From Burkholderiales bacterium (GTDB lineage Bacteria; Pseudomonadota; Gammaproteobacteria; Burkholderiales; Burkholderiaceae_C), in NCBI GenBank assembly GCA_016702555.1, contig JADJDV010000004.1, positions 276,528 through 340,527 of the forward strand: 64,000 bases of DNA, read 5' to 3'. The notes under the pieces are model-generated. The model was not told the DNA's origin, made no database searches, and saw nothing but the letters and a program-made list of their open reading frames with translations. The translations under genes were made by a program, and so were the position numbers. Shown here piece after piece: positions 44,543 through 56,285 of this stretch (its first letter is position 1; each line of letters begins with the position of its first letter).

Positions 44543-46891
44543 ATGAAGAAATCGATGCCTGCCGTGGCGGCGCTCGCCGCCGCGCTGCTCGCCGCTTGCG
44601 GTGGCGGCTCCGGCAGCGCGCCGGACGATCCCGCACAGCGGGTGGCGCTGAGCGTGCTGTCGAGTCCGGCGCAATGGGTCTCGGGCGGCGACGCACGCAT
44701 TCACGTGCGCGCCGCGCCCGGCCAGCGCGACAAGCTCGAACTGCGGCTCAACGGCCGCCTCGTGGACGTGCCGCTGAAGGAGGTCGACGACGGCCTTGAG
44801 GGCGTGATCGACGGCTTGCAGGTCGGCCCCAACCAGCTCGAGGTCCGGCATCGCAACGCCAACGTGCGCGACACCATCACGCTGACCAACTGGCCGATCA
44901 CCGGGCCGATGTTCACCGGGCCGCAGCAGACGCCGTTCGTGTGCACGACGATCCAGGGCGCAGTGGGCAAGCAGCCGAAAGTCGACAGCGCCACGCAGCC
45001 AGGCTACCAGGTCAGCGACGCCAGCGGCAACGTGATCGGCTACAGCCGCGACTGCTCGATCGACACCTTCGTCAGCTACTTCTACCAGCGCAGCGGTGGC
45101 GGCGCATTGGTGCCGCTGCCCGCCGGCGAGCGCCCGGCCGACATGGGCACGACCACGCTGGCCGACGGCCGCACCGTCGATTTCGTGGTGCGCCGCGAGA
45201 TCGGCTCGATCAACCGCTTCCTCTACAGCATCGCCATGCTCGCGCCTCTGCCCGGCCACGACAGTACGGCGCAGGACGACACCAGCCTGTGGAACCGCAA
45301 GCTGCTGTACTGGTTCCAGGGCGGCGTGGCGATCGGCCACAGCCAGGGCACGGTGCACGGCGGCTCGATGAACCCCGACATCCTGGGCCAGGGCTGGGCC
45401 ATCGTGCACTCAAGCGGTAACAACACCGGCACCCACTACAACCTCAATCTGAGCGGCGAGACCGCCATGATGGCCAAGGAGCGCTTCATCGAGCGCCATG
45501 GCGCACCGCTGTACACGGTGGGCCTGGGTGGCTCGGGCGGCGCCATCCAGCAATACCACATCGCACGCAACTACCCCGGCGTGCTCGACGGTCTGCTGCC
45601 GGTGCAGAGCTACCCCGACATGGTCACGCAGACCATCCACGTCGGCGACTGCGAACTGCTTGAGTACTACATGGACGCCACCGACCGCAGCAACACCAAA
45701 TGGCAGGTGACCAAGAACCGTACGCTGCTGGTCGGCATGAATGCCGAGGAGGGCTTTGCCAAGGTCGACGATGCACTCGCACCATTGAAGACGGCACTCG
45801 GCTACGCCACGGCCAAGGGCAGCAGCGAATGCGTACCGGCCTGGCGCGGCCTGACGGCGCTGGCGATGAACCCGCACTACGGCCAGGCCGCCAACCAGCA
45901 GCTCTACCAGCCACAGAGCGACATCGCGACGATCCGCTGGACCCACTACGACGACCTGCGCAACGTCTATGGCACCGACGCCAGCGGCGCCGCACGCGTG
46001 ACCTGGGACAACGTCGGCGTGCAGTACGGCCTGAAGTCGCTGAAGGACGGCAAGATCACGCCGGCCGAATTCCTGCACCTGAACTGGCATATCGGGGGCT
46101 GGAAGCACCCGAGCGACATGGCCCAGGAAACCTTCCCGTTCTTCGGCACCGGCACCGACGAAATCCAGAAGGTGATGGCCAGCCCGAGCTACTTCGATCC
46201 CTGGAGCCACAAGAACGCGACCGCGCCCGGCAGCGCCGACGCGCCGGCGCCACGCACCGTCGGCGACCCGCTGGCGATGCGCGCCGCCTACACCAGTGGC
46301 CATGTCTTTGACGGCCAGATCGACGTGCCGGCGATCGATCACCGTCAATACATGGAGCGTGAGCTCGACATGCACAACTCGCACCAGAGCTTCGCGGTGC
46401 GCGAACGCGTGCTGCGCAAGATGGGGCACAGCGACAATCTGGTGGTCTGGTTCACCGACACGCAGCCGGGCATGCCCAAGGCGAGCCAGTCGATGGAGGC
46501 GCTGGCCGTGATGGACCAGTGGCTGGCCAACCTGCGCGCGAATCCCAAGGCCGGCATCGTTGGCAACAAGCCCGCCGCCGCCGTGGACGCCTGCTACGAC
46601 GTGCAAGGGCAGCGCCTGCACGCCGGCAGCGGCGTCTGGAGCGGCATTCTCGACCGCGAGGCGCCGGGCGCCTGCACGCAGGCCTTCCCACTCTACGGCA
46701 CCTCGCGCACCGTCGCCGGCGCGCCGATCCACGGCGCCATGTACCGCTGTGCGCTCAAGCCAGTCGAGCGTGCGGTGGCCGATGGCAGCTATGCACCATG
46801 GGTGCCCAACACTGAAGAGATCGCCAAGCTGAAAGCGATCTTCTCCTCGGGTGTGTGCGACTACGGCCAGCCGGACCAGGCGCGTCCGTAG
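44543..46891 (+). CDS. DUF6351 family lipoprotein, putative hydrolase
   Basis: A 782-residue secreted protein. A signal peptide ends in a lipobox (LLAACGGG; Cys about residue 18), so it should be lipid-anchored. The body matches the family annotated DUF6351: an N-terminal beta-rich domain and a large alpha/beta-hydrolase-like domain with a nucleophile-like GLGGSGGAIQQ near residue 330. Several cysteine residues suggest disulfides. The substrate is unknown; esterase activity on an extracellular compound is only an inference. GC and codon use match the neighbours. It is convergent with the MarR gene. Confidence 0.75.
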   Translation: MKKSMPAVAALAAALLAACGGGSGSAPDDPAQRVALSVLSSPAQWVSGGDARIHVRAAPGQRDKLELRLNGRLVDVPLKEVDDGLEGVIDGLQVGPNQLEVRHRNANVRDTITLTNWPITGPMFTGPQQTPFVCTTIQGAVGKQPKVDSATQPGYQVSDASGNVIGYSRDCSIDTFVSYFYQRSGGGALVPLPAGERPADMGTTTLADGRTVDFVVRREIGSINRFLYSIAMLAPLPGHDSTAQDDTSLWNRKLLYWFQGGVAIGHSQGTVHGGSMNPDILGQGWAIVHSSGNNTGTHYNLNLSGETAMMAKERFIERHGAPLYTVGLGGSGGAIQQYHIARNYPGVLDGLLPVQSYPDMVTQTIHVGDCELLEYYMDATDRSNTKWQVTKNRTLLVGMNAEEGFAKVDDALAPLKTALGYATAKGSSECVPAWRGLTALAMNPHYGQAANQQLYQPQSDIATIRWTHYDDLRNVYGTDASGAARVTWDNVGVQYGLKSLKDGKITPAEFLHLNWHIGGWKHPSDMAQETFPFFGTGTDEIQKVMASPSYFDPWSHKNATAPGSADAPAPRTVGDPLAMRAAYTSGHVFDGQIDVPAIDHRQYMERELDMHNSHQSFAVRERVLRKMGHSDNLVVWFTDTQPGMPKASQSMEALAVMDQWLANLRANPKAGIVGNKPAAAVDACYDVQGQRLHAGSGVWSGILDREAPGACTQAFPLYGTSRTVAGAPIHGAMYRCALKPVERAVADGSYAPWVPNTEEIAKLKAIFSSGVCDYGQPDQARP

Positions 46892-46909
46892 CCTCGGCCG
46901 CGGCGCCGA

Positions 46910-46940
46910 CCCGCACGGGGCCTCGTGGGTCCCGTGCGGG
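46910..46940. terminator. Strong bidirectional hairpin terminator
   Basis: CCCGCACGGG (46910-46919) and CCCGTGCGGG (46931-46940) form a perfect 10-bp stem with an 11-base loop between the convergent DUF6351 and MarR genes. It lacks a clear T-tract. Confidence 0.65.
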
Positions 46941-46947
46941 ATCGCAT

Positions 46948-47475
46948 TCAAACCGAGGACTCAGCGGCCCGATCACCCAGCCCATCCGCCAGCACCCGCG
47001 CGTGCGCCACCAGGCGCGTCAGCAGCTGGCCGAACTGCGCCCGCTCGTCCGCCGTCAGGCAGCCGACGATGGCGTCGTTGCGCTGCCGGATCACCGCCAT
47101 CAGGCGCCGCCACAGCAACTCGCCCGCGGGCGTGAAGCTGAGCACCACGCCGCGCGCGTCGACGGCGCTGGGCTGCTTGCGCACCAGGCCCTTGTCGACC
47201 AGTGCCTGCGCGGCGCGGCTGGCCTGGCCCTTGTCGACGTTGGCCATGCGCGCCAGGTCCTTGACCGACAGCGGCGCGAACGCGCCCACCGCCGCCAGGC
47301 AGCGGCCCTCGCCCAGCGGCAGGCCGGTCTCGGCCAGATAGGCCGCCTGCGTCACCTTGTCGGTCAGCTTGGCCAGCGTGTGCAGCCGGTGCGTGACGGT
47401 GTCGCCCAGTGCACCCTGGCGGCGCCGTGGCGCGGGGGCGTCGCGCGCCGGTGAACGGGATCGGGATGTCGCCAT
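46948..47475 (-). CDS. MarR family transcriptional regulator
   Basis: A 175-residue winged-helix MarR protein. The recognition helix region is SVKDLARMANVDKGQASRAAQALVDKG, and the wing DARGVVLSFT follows. GGAGG five bases before the ATG at 47475 sets this start rather than the ATG four codons upstream. It is divergent from an aromatic hydroxylase operon, and an 18-bp perfect palindrome lies between them. MarR regulators of this type commonly repress adjacent aromatic catabolic genes and respond to the pathway substrate. Confidence 0.9.
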   Translation of the reverse strand: MATSRSRSPARDAPAPRRRQGALGDTVTHRLHTLAKLTDKVTQAAYLAETGLPLGEGRCLAAVGAFAPLSVKDLARMANVDKGQASRAAQALVDKGLVRKQPSAVDARGVVLSFTPAGELLWRRLMAVIRQRNDAIVGCLTADERAQFGQLLTRLVAHARVLADGLGDRAAESSV

Positions 47476-47488
47476 GAACGCCTCCATA

Positions 47489-47506
47489 TAGTTGCGCACG
47501 CAACTA
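47489..47506. promoter_or_regulatory. MarR operator palindrome
   Basis: TAGTTGCGCACGCAACTA is a perfect 8+8-bp inverted repeat with a 2-bp centre, starting 14 bp before the marR start codon and ending 46 bp before the hydroxylase start. Size and position fit a MarR dimer site controlling both directions. Confidence 0.75.
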
Positions 47507-47551
47507 ATTTGCGGAATAATAACGCATCTTCGCCCACCCCGGAACGCCCGC

Positions 47552-49243
47552 ATGCATCAGCCCACCGCCGAACCCCGCCCATCGATCTATTACGACTACC
47601 GGGTACACGCACCCTGGCTGCCGTCACAGCACGGCGCGCAGCCGCGCCAGCGGGTGGTGATCGCCGGCTCGGGCCCGGCCGGCATGGTGGCGGCGCTGGA
47701 GCTGGCGCGCCACGGCGTGCCCAGCGTGGTGGTCACGTCCGAGCTGCAGGTGTCGCAGGGCAGCCGCGCCATCGTGTTCACGCGCCGCTCGATGGAGATC
47801 CTGCAGCAGGTCGGCACGGCGCAGCGCATGACCGCAAACGGCCTGCCCTGGCGCTTCGGCAACTCGATCTACCAAGGCCAGACCGTGTTCCGCATGGAGG
47901 CGCCGCACGACGCCGACGACCGCTTCTTCTCGATGCTGAACATCCAGCAGCAGTACATGGAGGAATACCTGATCGACGCCTGCGCCGCCAGCCCGCTGAT
48001 CGACTTCCGCTGGGGCAACAAGGTGGTCGGCGTCGAGCAGCAGGCCGACCACGCCCGCGTCACCCTCGACACGCCCGAGGGCGAGTACCTGCTGGACACC
48101 GACTGGCTGATCGCCGCCGACGGCGGGCGTTCCGACATTCGCACCCTGCTGGGCCTGAAGATGGAAGGTGCCTCGTACGAAGGCCTGTTCGTCATCGCCG
48201 ACATCAAGATCGACCTGCCCTTCCCCACCGAGCGCCTGGCCTTCTTCGACCCGGTGTGGAACCCCGGCAACACGATCCTGATGCACCGCGAGCCGCACGG
48301 CATCTGGCGCGTGGACTACCAGTTGCCACCCGGCGAATCGCCCGAGGAGGCGCTGAAGCCGGAGTCGCTGAAAGCACGCATCGACGCGCAGCTCGAGATG
48401 ATCGGCCACGGCGGCACACCGTGGGAGATGGACTGGTCCTCCGTCTATTCGGCCCGCACGCTGACGCTGCCCGACTACGTGGTCGGCCGCGTGCTGTTCA
48501 CCGGCGACGCGGCGCACCTGCTGCCGATCTTCGGCGTGCGCGGCGCCAACACCGGCTTTCAGGACGCGCAGTCGCTGGCCTGGCACCTGGCCTTCGTCGT
48601 CAAGGGCCTGGCGGGCGAACGGCTGCTGGCCAACCACAGCGCCGAGCGCGTCGGCGCGGCGCGCGAGATCATCGACGAGGCGGGCAAGAGCACCCGCTTC
48701 ATGGCGCCGCCGACCCACGGCTTCCGCGTGCTGCGCGACGCCGTGCTATCGCTGTCGCGCACGCAGGACTTCGTGCGCCCGCTCTACCACTGGCGCACCT
48801 CGCGCCCGCACGAGTACACGCACTCGGCGCTCAACAGCCCGGGCGACGACAACGCGCTGTTCACCGCCGGGCCAGCGCACGGCGCGCCGCCACAGAACAT
48901 CCGCCTGGGTGCCAACGACTTCCTGCTCGACCACCTGGGCGGCGGCTTCGACCTGCTGTATTTCACCGACGCCGACGCCATCCCCGAGCCGCTGCAGCAG
49001 GTGATCGCCAGCGTGCGCCAGCGCGGCGTGCCGGTGCGCGTCACCGCCGTCGGCGCCGCCGAGGCGGTGCAAGGGGCCGATCTGACGCTGCCCGACGCCA
49101 ACGGCCATTTCCGCCAGCGCTACGGCATCGGCGCCAGTGGCGGCGCCTACTTGCTGCGCCCCGACCAGCACGTGTGCGCGCGCTGGCTCACGCTCGACGC
49201 CACGCGCCTGCGCGCCGCCTTCCAGCAGGCGCTGCCGCAATAA
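47552..49243 (+). CDS. FAD-dependent aromatic hydroxylase, probably 3-hydroxyphenylacetate 6-hydroxylase
   Basis: A 563-residue class A flavoprotein monooxygenase. The dinucleotide-binding GSGPAGMVAALELA is near residue 38, the DG-type motif IAADGGRSDIR near 190, and GDAAHLLPIFGVRGANTG near 315. A C-terminal thioredoxin-like domain follows, as in MhpA/PheA-type enzymes. Together with the small protein and fumarylacetoacetase behind it, the best match is MhaA of Pseudomonas putida U, which makes homogentisate from 3-hydroxyphenylacetate. Related hydroxylases acting on other phenolic acids remain possible. The start is MHQPTA. Confidence 0.7.
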   Translation: MHQPTAEPRPSIYYDYRVHAPWLPSQHGAQPRQRVVIAGSGPAGMVAALELARHGVPSVVVTSELQVSQGSRAIVFTRRSMEILQQVGTAQRMTANGLPWRFGNSIYQGQTVFRMEAPHDADDRFFSMLNIQQQYMEEYLIDACAASPLIDFRWGNKVVGVEQQADHARVTLDTPEGEYLLDTDWLIAADGGRSDIRTLLGLKMEGASYEGLFVIADIKIDLPFPTERLAFFDPVWNPGNTILMHREPHGIWRVDYQLPPGESPEEALKPESLKARIDAQLEMIGHGGTPWEMDWSSVYSARTLTLPDYVVGRVLFTGDAAHLLPIFGVRGANTGFQDAQSLAWHLAFVVKGLAGERLLANHSAERVGAAREIIDEAGKSTRFMAPPTHGFRVLRDAVLSLSRTQDFVRPLYHWRTSRPHEYTHSALNSPGDDNALFTAGPAHGAPPQNIRLGANDFLLDHLGGGFDLLYFTDADAIPEPLQQVIASVRQRGVPVRVTAVGAAEAVQGADLTLPDANGHFRQRYGIGASGGAYLLRPDQHVCARWLTLDATRLRAAFQQALPQ

Positions 49244-49263
49244 GACCCGAGGAGACCCGCACC

Positions 49264-49452
49264 ATGACCGCATCCACCCTCAGCATTCCCGGCCTGGAAA
49301 CCGTGTACGACCTGCTGGCCCAGGCCATCGACCAGGCCGGGCCGGACAAGACCGAGCTGTTCCTGGTCAAGCTCGCCCTGCTCAACGCCAACGCGCTCGG
49401 CCGGCCCGAGCTGATGCAGCAGCACATTCAGGCCGCGCTGCACGACCTTTGA
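49264..49452 (+). CDS. Small hydroxylase-associated protein (MhaB/DUF2783-like)
   Basis: A 62-residue helical protein (VYDLLAQAIDQAGPDKTELF...). It lies 20 bp behind the hydroxylase with a GGAG ribosome-binding site. Its size and position match MhaB, the coupling protein of 3-hydroxyphenylacetate 6-hydroxylase, and its sequence pattern resembles DUF2783. The compact, clean frame and operon position argue that it is real. Its family assignment is tentative. Confidence 0.65.
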   Translation: MTASTLSIPGLETVYDLLAQAIDQAGPDKTELFLVKLALLNANALGRPELMQQHIQAALHDL

Positions 49453-49499
49453 GGCCTGGGCTATGCTTGTCTGAAGAACAGCACAACACCGAGGAAGCC

Positions 49500-50819
49500 A
49501 TGCCCACCTTGAACGAAACACACGATCCCAAGCTGACCAGCTGGGTGGCCAGCGCCAACGACGGCCGCACCGACTTTCCGATCCAGAACCTGCCGTTCGC
49601 CGTGTTCCGCCGCCAGGGCAGCCAGGAAGCCTGGCGCGGCGGCGTCGCCATCGGCGATCAGATCGTGGACATGGCCGCGGCTGCGCAGGCCGGCGTGTTC
49701 CAGGGCGATGCGGCCGCGCCCGCGCAGGCGGCGGCCGAATCAACGCTGAACCAGCTGATGGGCCTGGGCGCGGCCGCCGCATCGGCCCTGCGTCGCGCGC
49801 TGTCGCAGGCCCTGCGCACCGGCTCGGCGCAGCAAGGCGCGCTGCAAGCCTGCCTGGTGCCGCAGGCCGAGGCCGAATACACGCTGCCCGCGCGCATCGG
49901 CGACTACACCGACTTCTACACCTCGGTGCACCACGCCACCAACATCGGCCGCCTGTTCCGCCCCGATAACCCGCTGCTGCCCAACTACAAATGGGTGCCG
50001 ATCGGCTACCACGGACGCGCGTCTTCGATCGGTATCTCGGGCCAGGCCTTCAAGCGGCCCAAGGGCCAGGTCAAGCCACCCGAGGCCGACACGCCGGTGG
50101 TCAAGCCGAGCGCGCGCATGGACATCGAACTGGAACTGGGCGTGTTCGTCGGCCGCGCCAACGCGCTGGGCGAGCCGATCGGCATCGAGCAGGCCGAGTC
50201 GCACATCTTCGGCCTGGTGCTGTTCAACGACTGGTCGGCGCGCGACATTCAGCCCTGGGAATACCAGCCGCTCGGCCCCTTCCTGTCGAAGAACTTCGCC
50301 TCCACCATCTCGCCCTGGATCGTGACGATGGAAGCGCTGGCGCCCTTCCGCACACCCTTCGCCCACCCCGAGGACGACCCGCAGCCGCTGCCCTATCTCA
50401 GCAGCACCGGCAACAGCACCGCCGGCGGGCTCGACATCGAACTGGAGGCGCTGATCGAGACCGCGCAGATGCGCGCCGCCCACGCCGGCCCAGCCCGCAT
50501 CACGCACACCAACTACCGCCACGCCTACTGGACGGCGGCGCAGATGGTCACGCACCACACGGTGAACGGCTGCAACCTGCAGCCGGGCGACCTGCTCGGC
50601 ACCGGCACGCTGAGCGGCCCCACGCTGGACCAGGCCTGCGCGCTGATCGAGCTGACCACCGGCGGCAAGAACCCGATTCAGTTGCCCAATGGCGAGCAGC
50701 GCACCTGGCTGGAAGATGGCGACACCGTCATCCTGCGCGGCTGGTGCCAGCGTGAAGGCGCGGCACGCATCGGCTTCGGCGAGTGCACGGGCACGGTGCT
50801 GCCGGCACAGGGCGGCTGA
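49500..50819 (+). CDS. fahA: Fumarylacetoacetase
   Basis: A 439-residue FAH enzyme with both the N-terminal FAA_hydrolase_N domain and the catalytic domain, the full length of fumarylacetoacetase rather than the 230-residue fumarylpyruvate hydrolases. Catalytic-site contexts are YTDFYTSVHHATNIG near residue 140, MDIELELGVFVG near 208 and LFNDWSARDIQPWEYQPLGP near 240. It splits 4-fumarylacetoacetate into fumarate and acetoacetate at the end of the homogentisate pathway. Homogentisate dioxygenase and the isomerase are not in this window. Confidence 0.92.
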   Translation: MPTLNETHDPKLTSWVASANDGRTDFPIQNLPFAVFRRQGSQEAWRGGVAIGDQIVDMAAAAQAGVFQGDAAAPAQAAAESTLNQLMGLGAAAASALRRALSQALRTGSAQQGALQACLVPQAEAEYTLPARIGDYTDFYTSVHHATNIGRLFRPDNPLLPNYKWVPIGYHGRASSIGISGQAFKRPKGQVKPPEADTPVVKPSARMDIELELGVFVGRANALGEPIGIEQAESHIFGLVLFNDWSARDIQPWEYQPLGPFLSKNFASTISPWIVTMEALAPFRTPFAHPEDDPQPLPYLSSTGNSTAGGLDIELEALIETAQMRAAHAGPARITHTNYRHAYWTAAQMVTHHTVNGCNLQPGDLLGTGTLSGPTLDQACALIELTTGGKNPIQLPNGEQRTWLEDGDTVILRGWCQREGAARIGFGECTGTVLPAQGG

Positions 50820-50832
50820 TGCGCCGCTTGGC

Positions 50833-51462
50833 TTATCGGCTGAGCGGACCAGCGCGCCAGGCCAGCGCCGCGGCGTAGGTCTCGCCGGCCGCGCCCGGCA
50901 ACGTCACGGCCGCCGTGCGCAACCCGGCCAACCGCGCCTGCCAGGCCGGTGACCACTCCAGCAGCGGCTGGCCAAGGCATTTGAGCCGGGCCTCGTGGCG
51001 CGCCCAGGCGTGGAAGAAGGCCACCGCCGAGTGTTCTGGCGCGGCCGGCCGATCCAGCGCGGCGGCTTCCTGCGACGGCAGAAACAGCGTCGCCGCGCGC
51101 AGCAACTCGCGCTGATCAATCGCGTGGTCAATCAGGACCAGATCGACACCGACCGCACCCCCGACACACAGCGCCAGCAAGGACAGACCCTGGTCGTGGC
51201 TGATCGACAGGCCGATCTGCTCGTGGCCCTGCGCACGCGGCGGCCGGCCGCGCACGTCGCTCAGGAGGATGGTTTCACTGGCGCAACCCAACTCGCGCGC
51301 CAGCAGGGCGCGCAGCGCGGCGCGGGCGTGCTGGCGGGCCAGCGTGCGCGTGGCTTCAGGCGAACTTCCGGCGGGGGCATCGGCGGCCCACAAGGCATAA
51401 ACCTGCGGCGCACCCGGCGCGTCGTCGCCTTCGAAGCGGCAGCGGATGGGCGTCACCGGCAT
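50833..51462 (-). CDS. 4'-phosphopantetheinyl transferase
   Basis: A 209-residue Sfp-type transferase. The substrate-binding SRGRPP-like region appears as DVRGRPPRAQG, the magnesium-binding GVDL near residue 108, and the helix FFHAWARHEARLKCLG (W-x-x-KEA-like) near 150. In the last motif the usual KEA is replaced by HEA. It would attach phosphopantetheine to a carrier domain. It sits 31 bp behind the NRPS gene on the same strand, so the NRPS carrier is the likely client. Confidence 0.85.
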   Translation of the reverse strand: MPVTPIRCRFEGDDAPGAPQVYALWAADAPAGSSPEATRTLARQHARAALRALLARELGCASETILLSDVRGRPPRAQGHEQIGLSISHDQGLSLLALCVGGAVGVDLVLIDHAIDQRELLRAATLFLPSQEAAALDRPAAPEHSAVAFFHAWARHEARLKCLGQPLLEWSPAWQARLAGLRTAAVTLPGAAGETYAAALAWRAGPLSR

Positions 51463-51493
51463 GCCACCTTCGCCTCTTCATCCAGCGAGCGCA

Positions 51494-55543
<4,050 letters not shown>

Positions 55544-55655
55544 GTTGTTCTTGGCGGCGGCGCCGTGCGCGCGCCGGCCGGCGGAAGTGCCAGACTTGAA
55601 CGCGGCGCACCACCGGACTGATGACAGCAGCCGCGAGCATACGCCGCAGAAACGA

Positions 55656-55681
55656 GAAGCGGACCCCGAGAGGCCCGCTTC
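55656..55681 (-). terminator. Rho-independent-type terminator after the DUF3761 gene
   Basis: On the minus strand GAAGCGG pairs with CCGCTTC (with one inner mismatch, then GG/CC), followed by TTCTCGTTTCTG, which is T-rich. It lies 35 bp past the DUF3761 stop and upstream of the NRPS start. Confidence 0.6.
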
Positions 55682-55715
55682 CTGGCCGGCAAGTCCGGCG
55701 GGGATCAATCCATGC

Positions 55716-56222
55716 TCAGGAAGCGCAGGCCTTGCCGTGGTCGGCGTGAAAGCCCTTGGCCTGAGCATCGGCCTCCTTCATGTACTCACCCTTCTTGGTG
55801 CGGCCATACCACTTGTCGGTGGCGCAGTGGTAGGTCTTGCTGCTGGCGTTTGCCCACACCATGCCGGGACCGCCGCCGGGCGCCGGCGTCGCGGCCGGGC
55901 TGAAGCCTGCGGGCTTGCCGGCCTGGGCAGGCGCGGCCGGTGCAACCGGTGCGGCAGCCACCGCAGGCGCCGTGCGCGCGACCGGTGCCGCTGGCGCCAC
56001 CGGCGCTGCTGGCGCGACCGGCGCCACCGGGGCGGCCGCAGCGTACCAATCCTGCACCCCCTTGTGGCCATGGCAGGCACCCTGCTTCTGCGCCGCCGAG
56101 GTGTAGGAGCCGTCCTTGCACAGGCCAGTGGTGCCGGCCGGCGCGCCTGCCGGTGTGGCGGCAAAAGCGGCGCCACCAAGCAGCAGGCCCACGGCGGTCA
56201 GGCAGACGAAACGGGTTTTCAT
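55716..56222 (-). CDS. DUF3761 secreted protein with Ala/Pro-rich linker
   Basis: A 168-residue protein with a signal peptide (cleavage near AFA-AT, residue 22). The first folded segment (GLCKDGSYTSAAQKQGACHGHKGV) is the DUF3761 module, with two cysteines. A low-complexity linker of about 50 residues made of repeated PVAPAAP units follows, then a second region (YHCATDKWYGRTKKGEYM...) with two cysteines. The function is unknown; periplasmic location is inferred. GGAGAGG precedes the ATG. Confidence 0.8.
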   Translation of the reverse strand: MKTRFVCLTAVGLLLGGAAFAATPAGAPAGTTGLCKDGSYTSAAQKQGACHGHKGVQDWYAAAAPVAPVAPAAPVAPAAPVARTAPAVAAAPVAPAAPAQAGKPAGFSPAATPAPGGGPGMVWANASSKTYHCATDKWYGRTKKGEYMKEADAQAKGFHADHGKACAS

Positions 56223-56285
56223 GCGGATCCTCTCCAGGAGAGTTGAGTGAGGGCGCCAATCTGCGCGTGCTGACTTAGAACAGGC

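Noticed and set aside
44185..44799. 204-residue plus-strand frame upstream of the DUF6351 gene
   Set aside because: It overlaps the well-supported lipoprotein signal sequence in another frame and has no recognisable domain.
49500..50819. Fumarylpyruvate hydrolase of a gentisate pathway
   Set aside because: The protein is 439 residues with the FAA_hydrolase N-terminal domain, which is the fumarylacetoacetase form; fumarylpyruvate hydrolases are about half this length.
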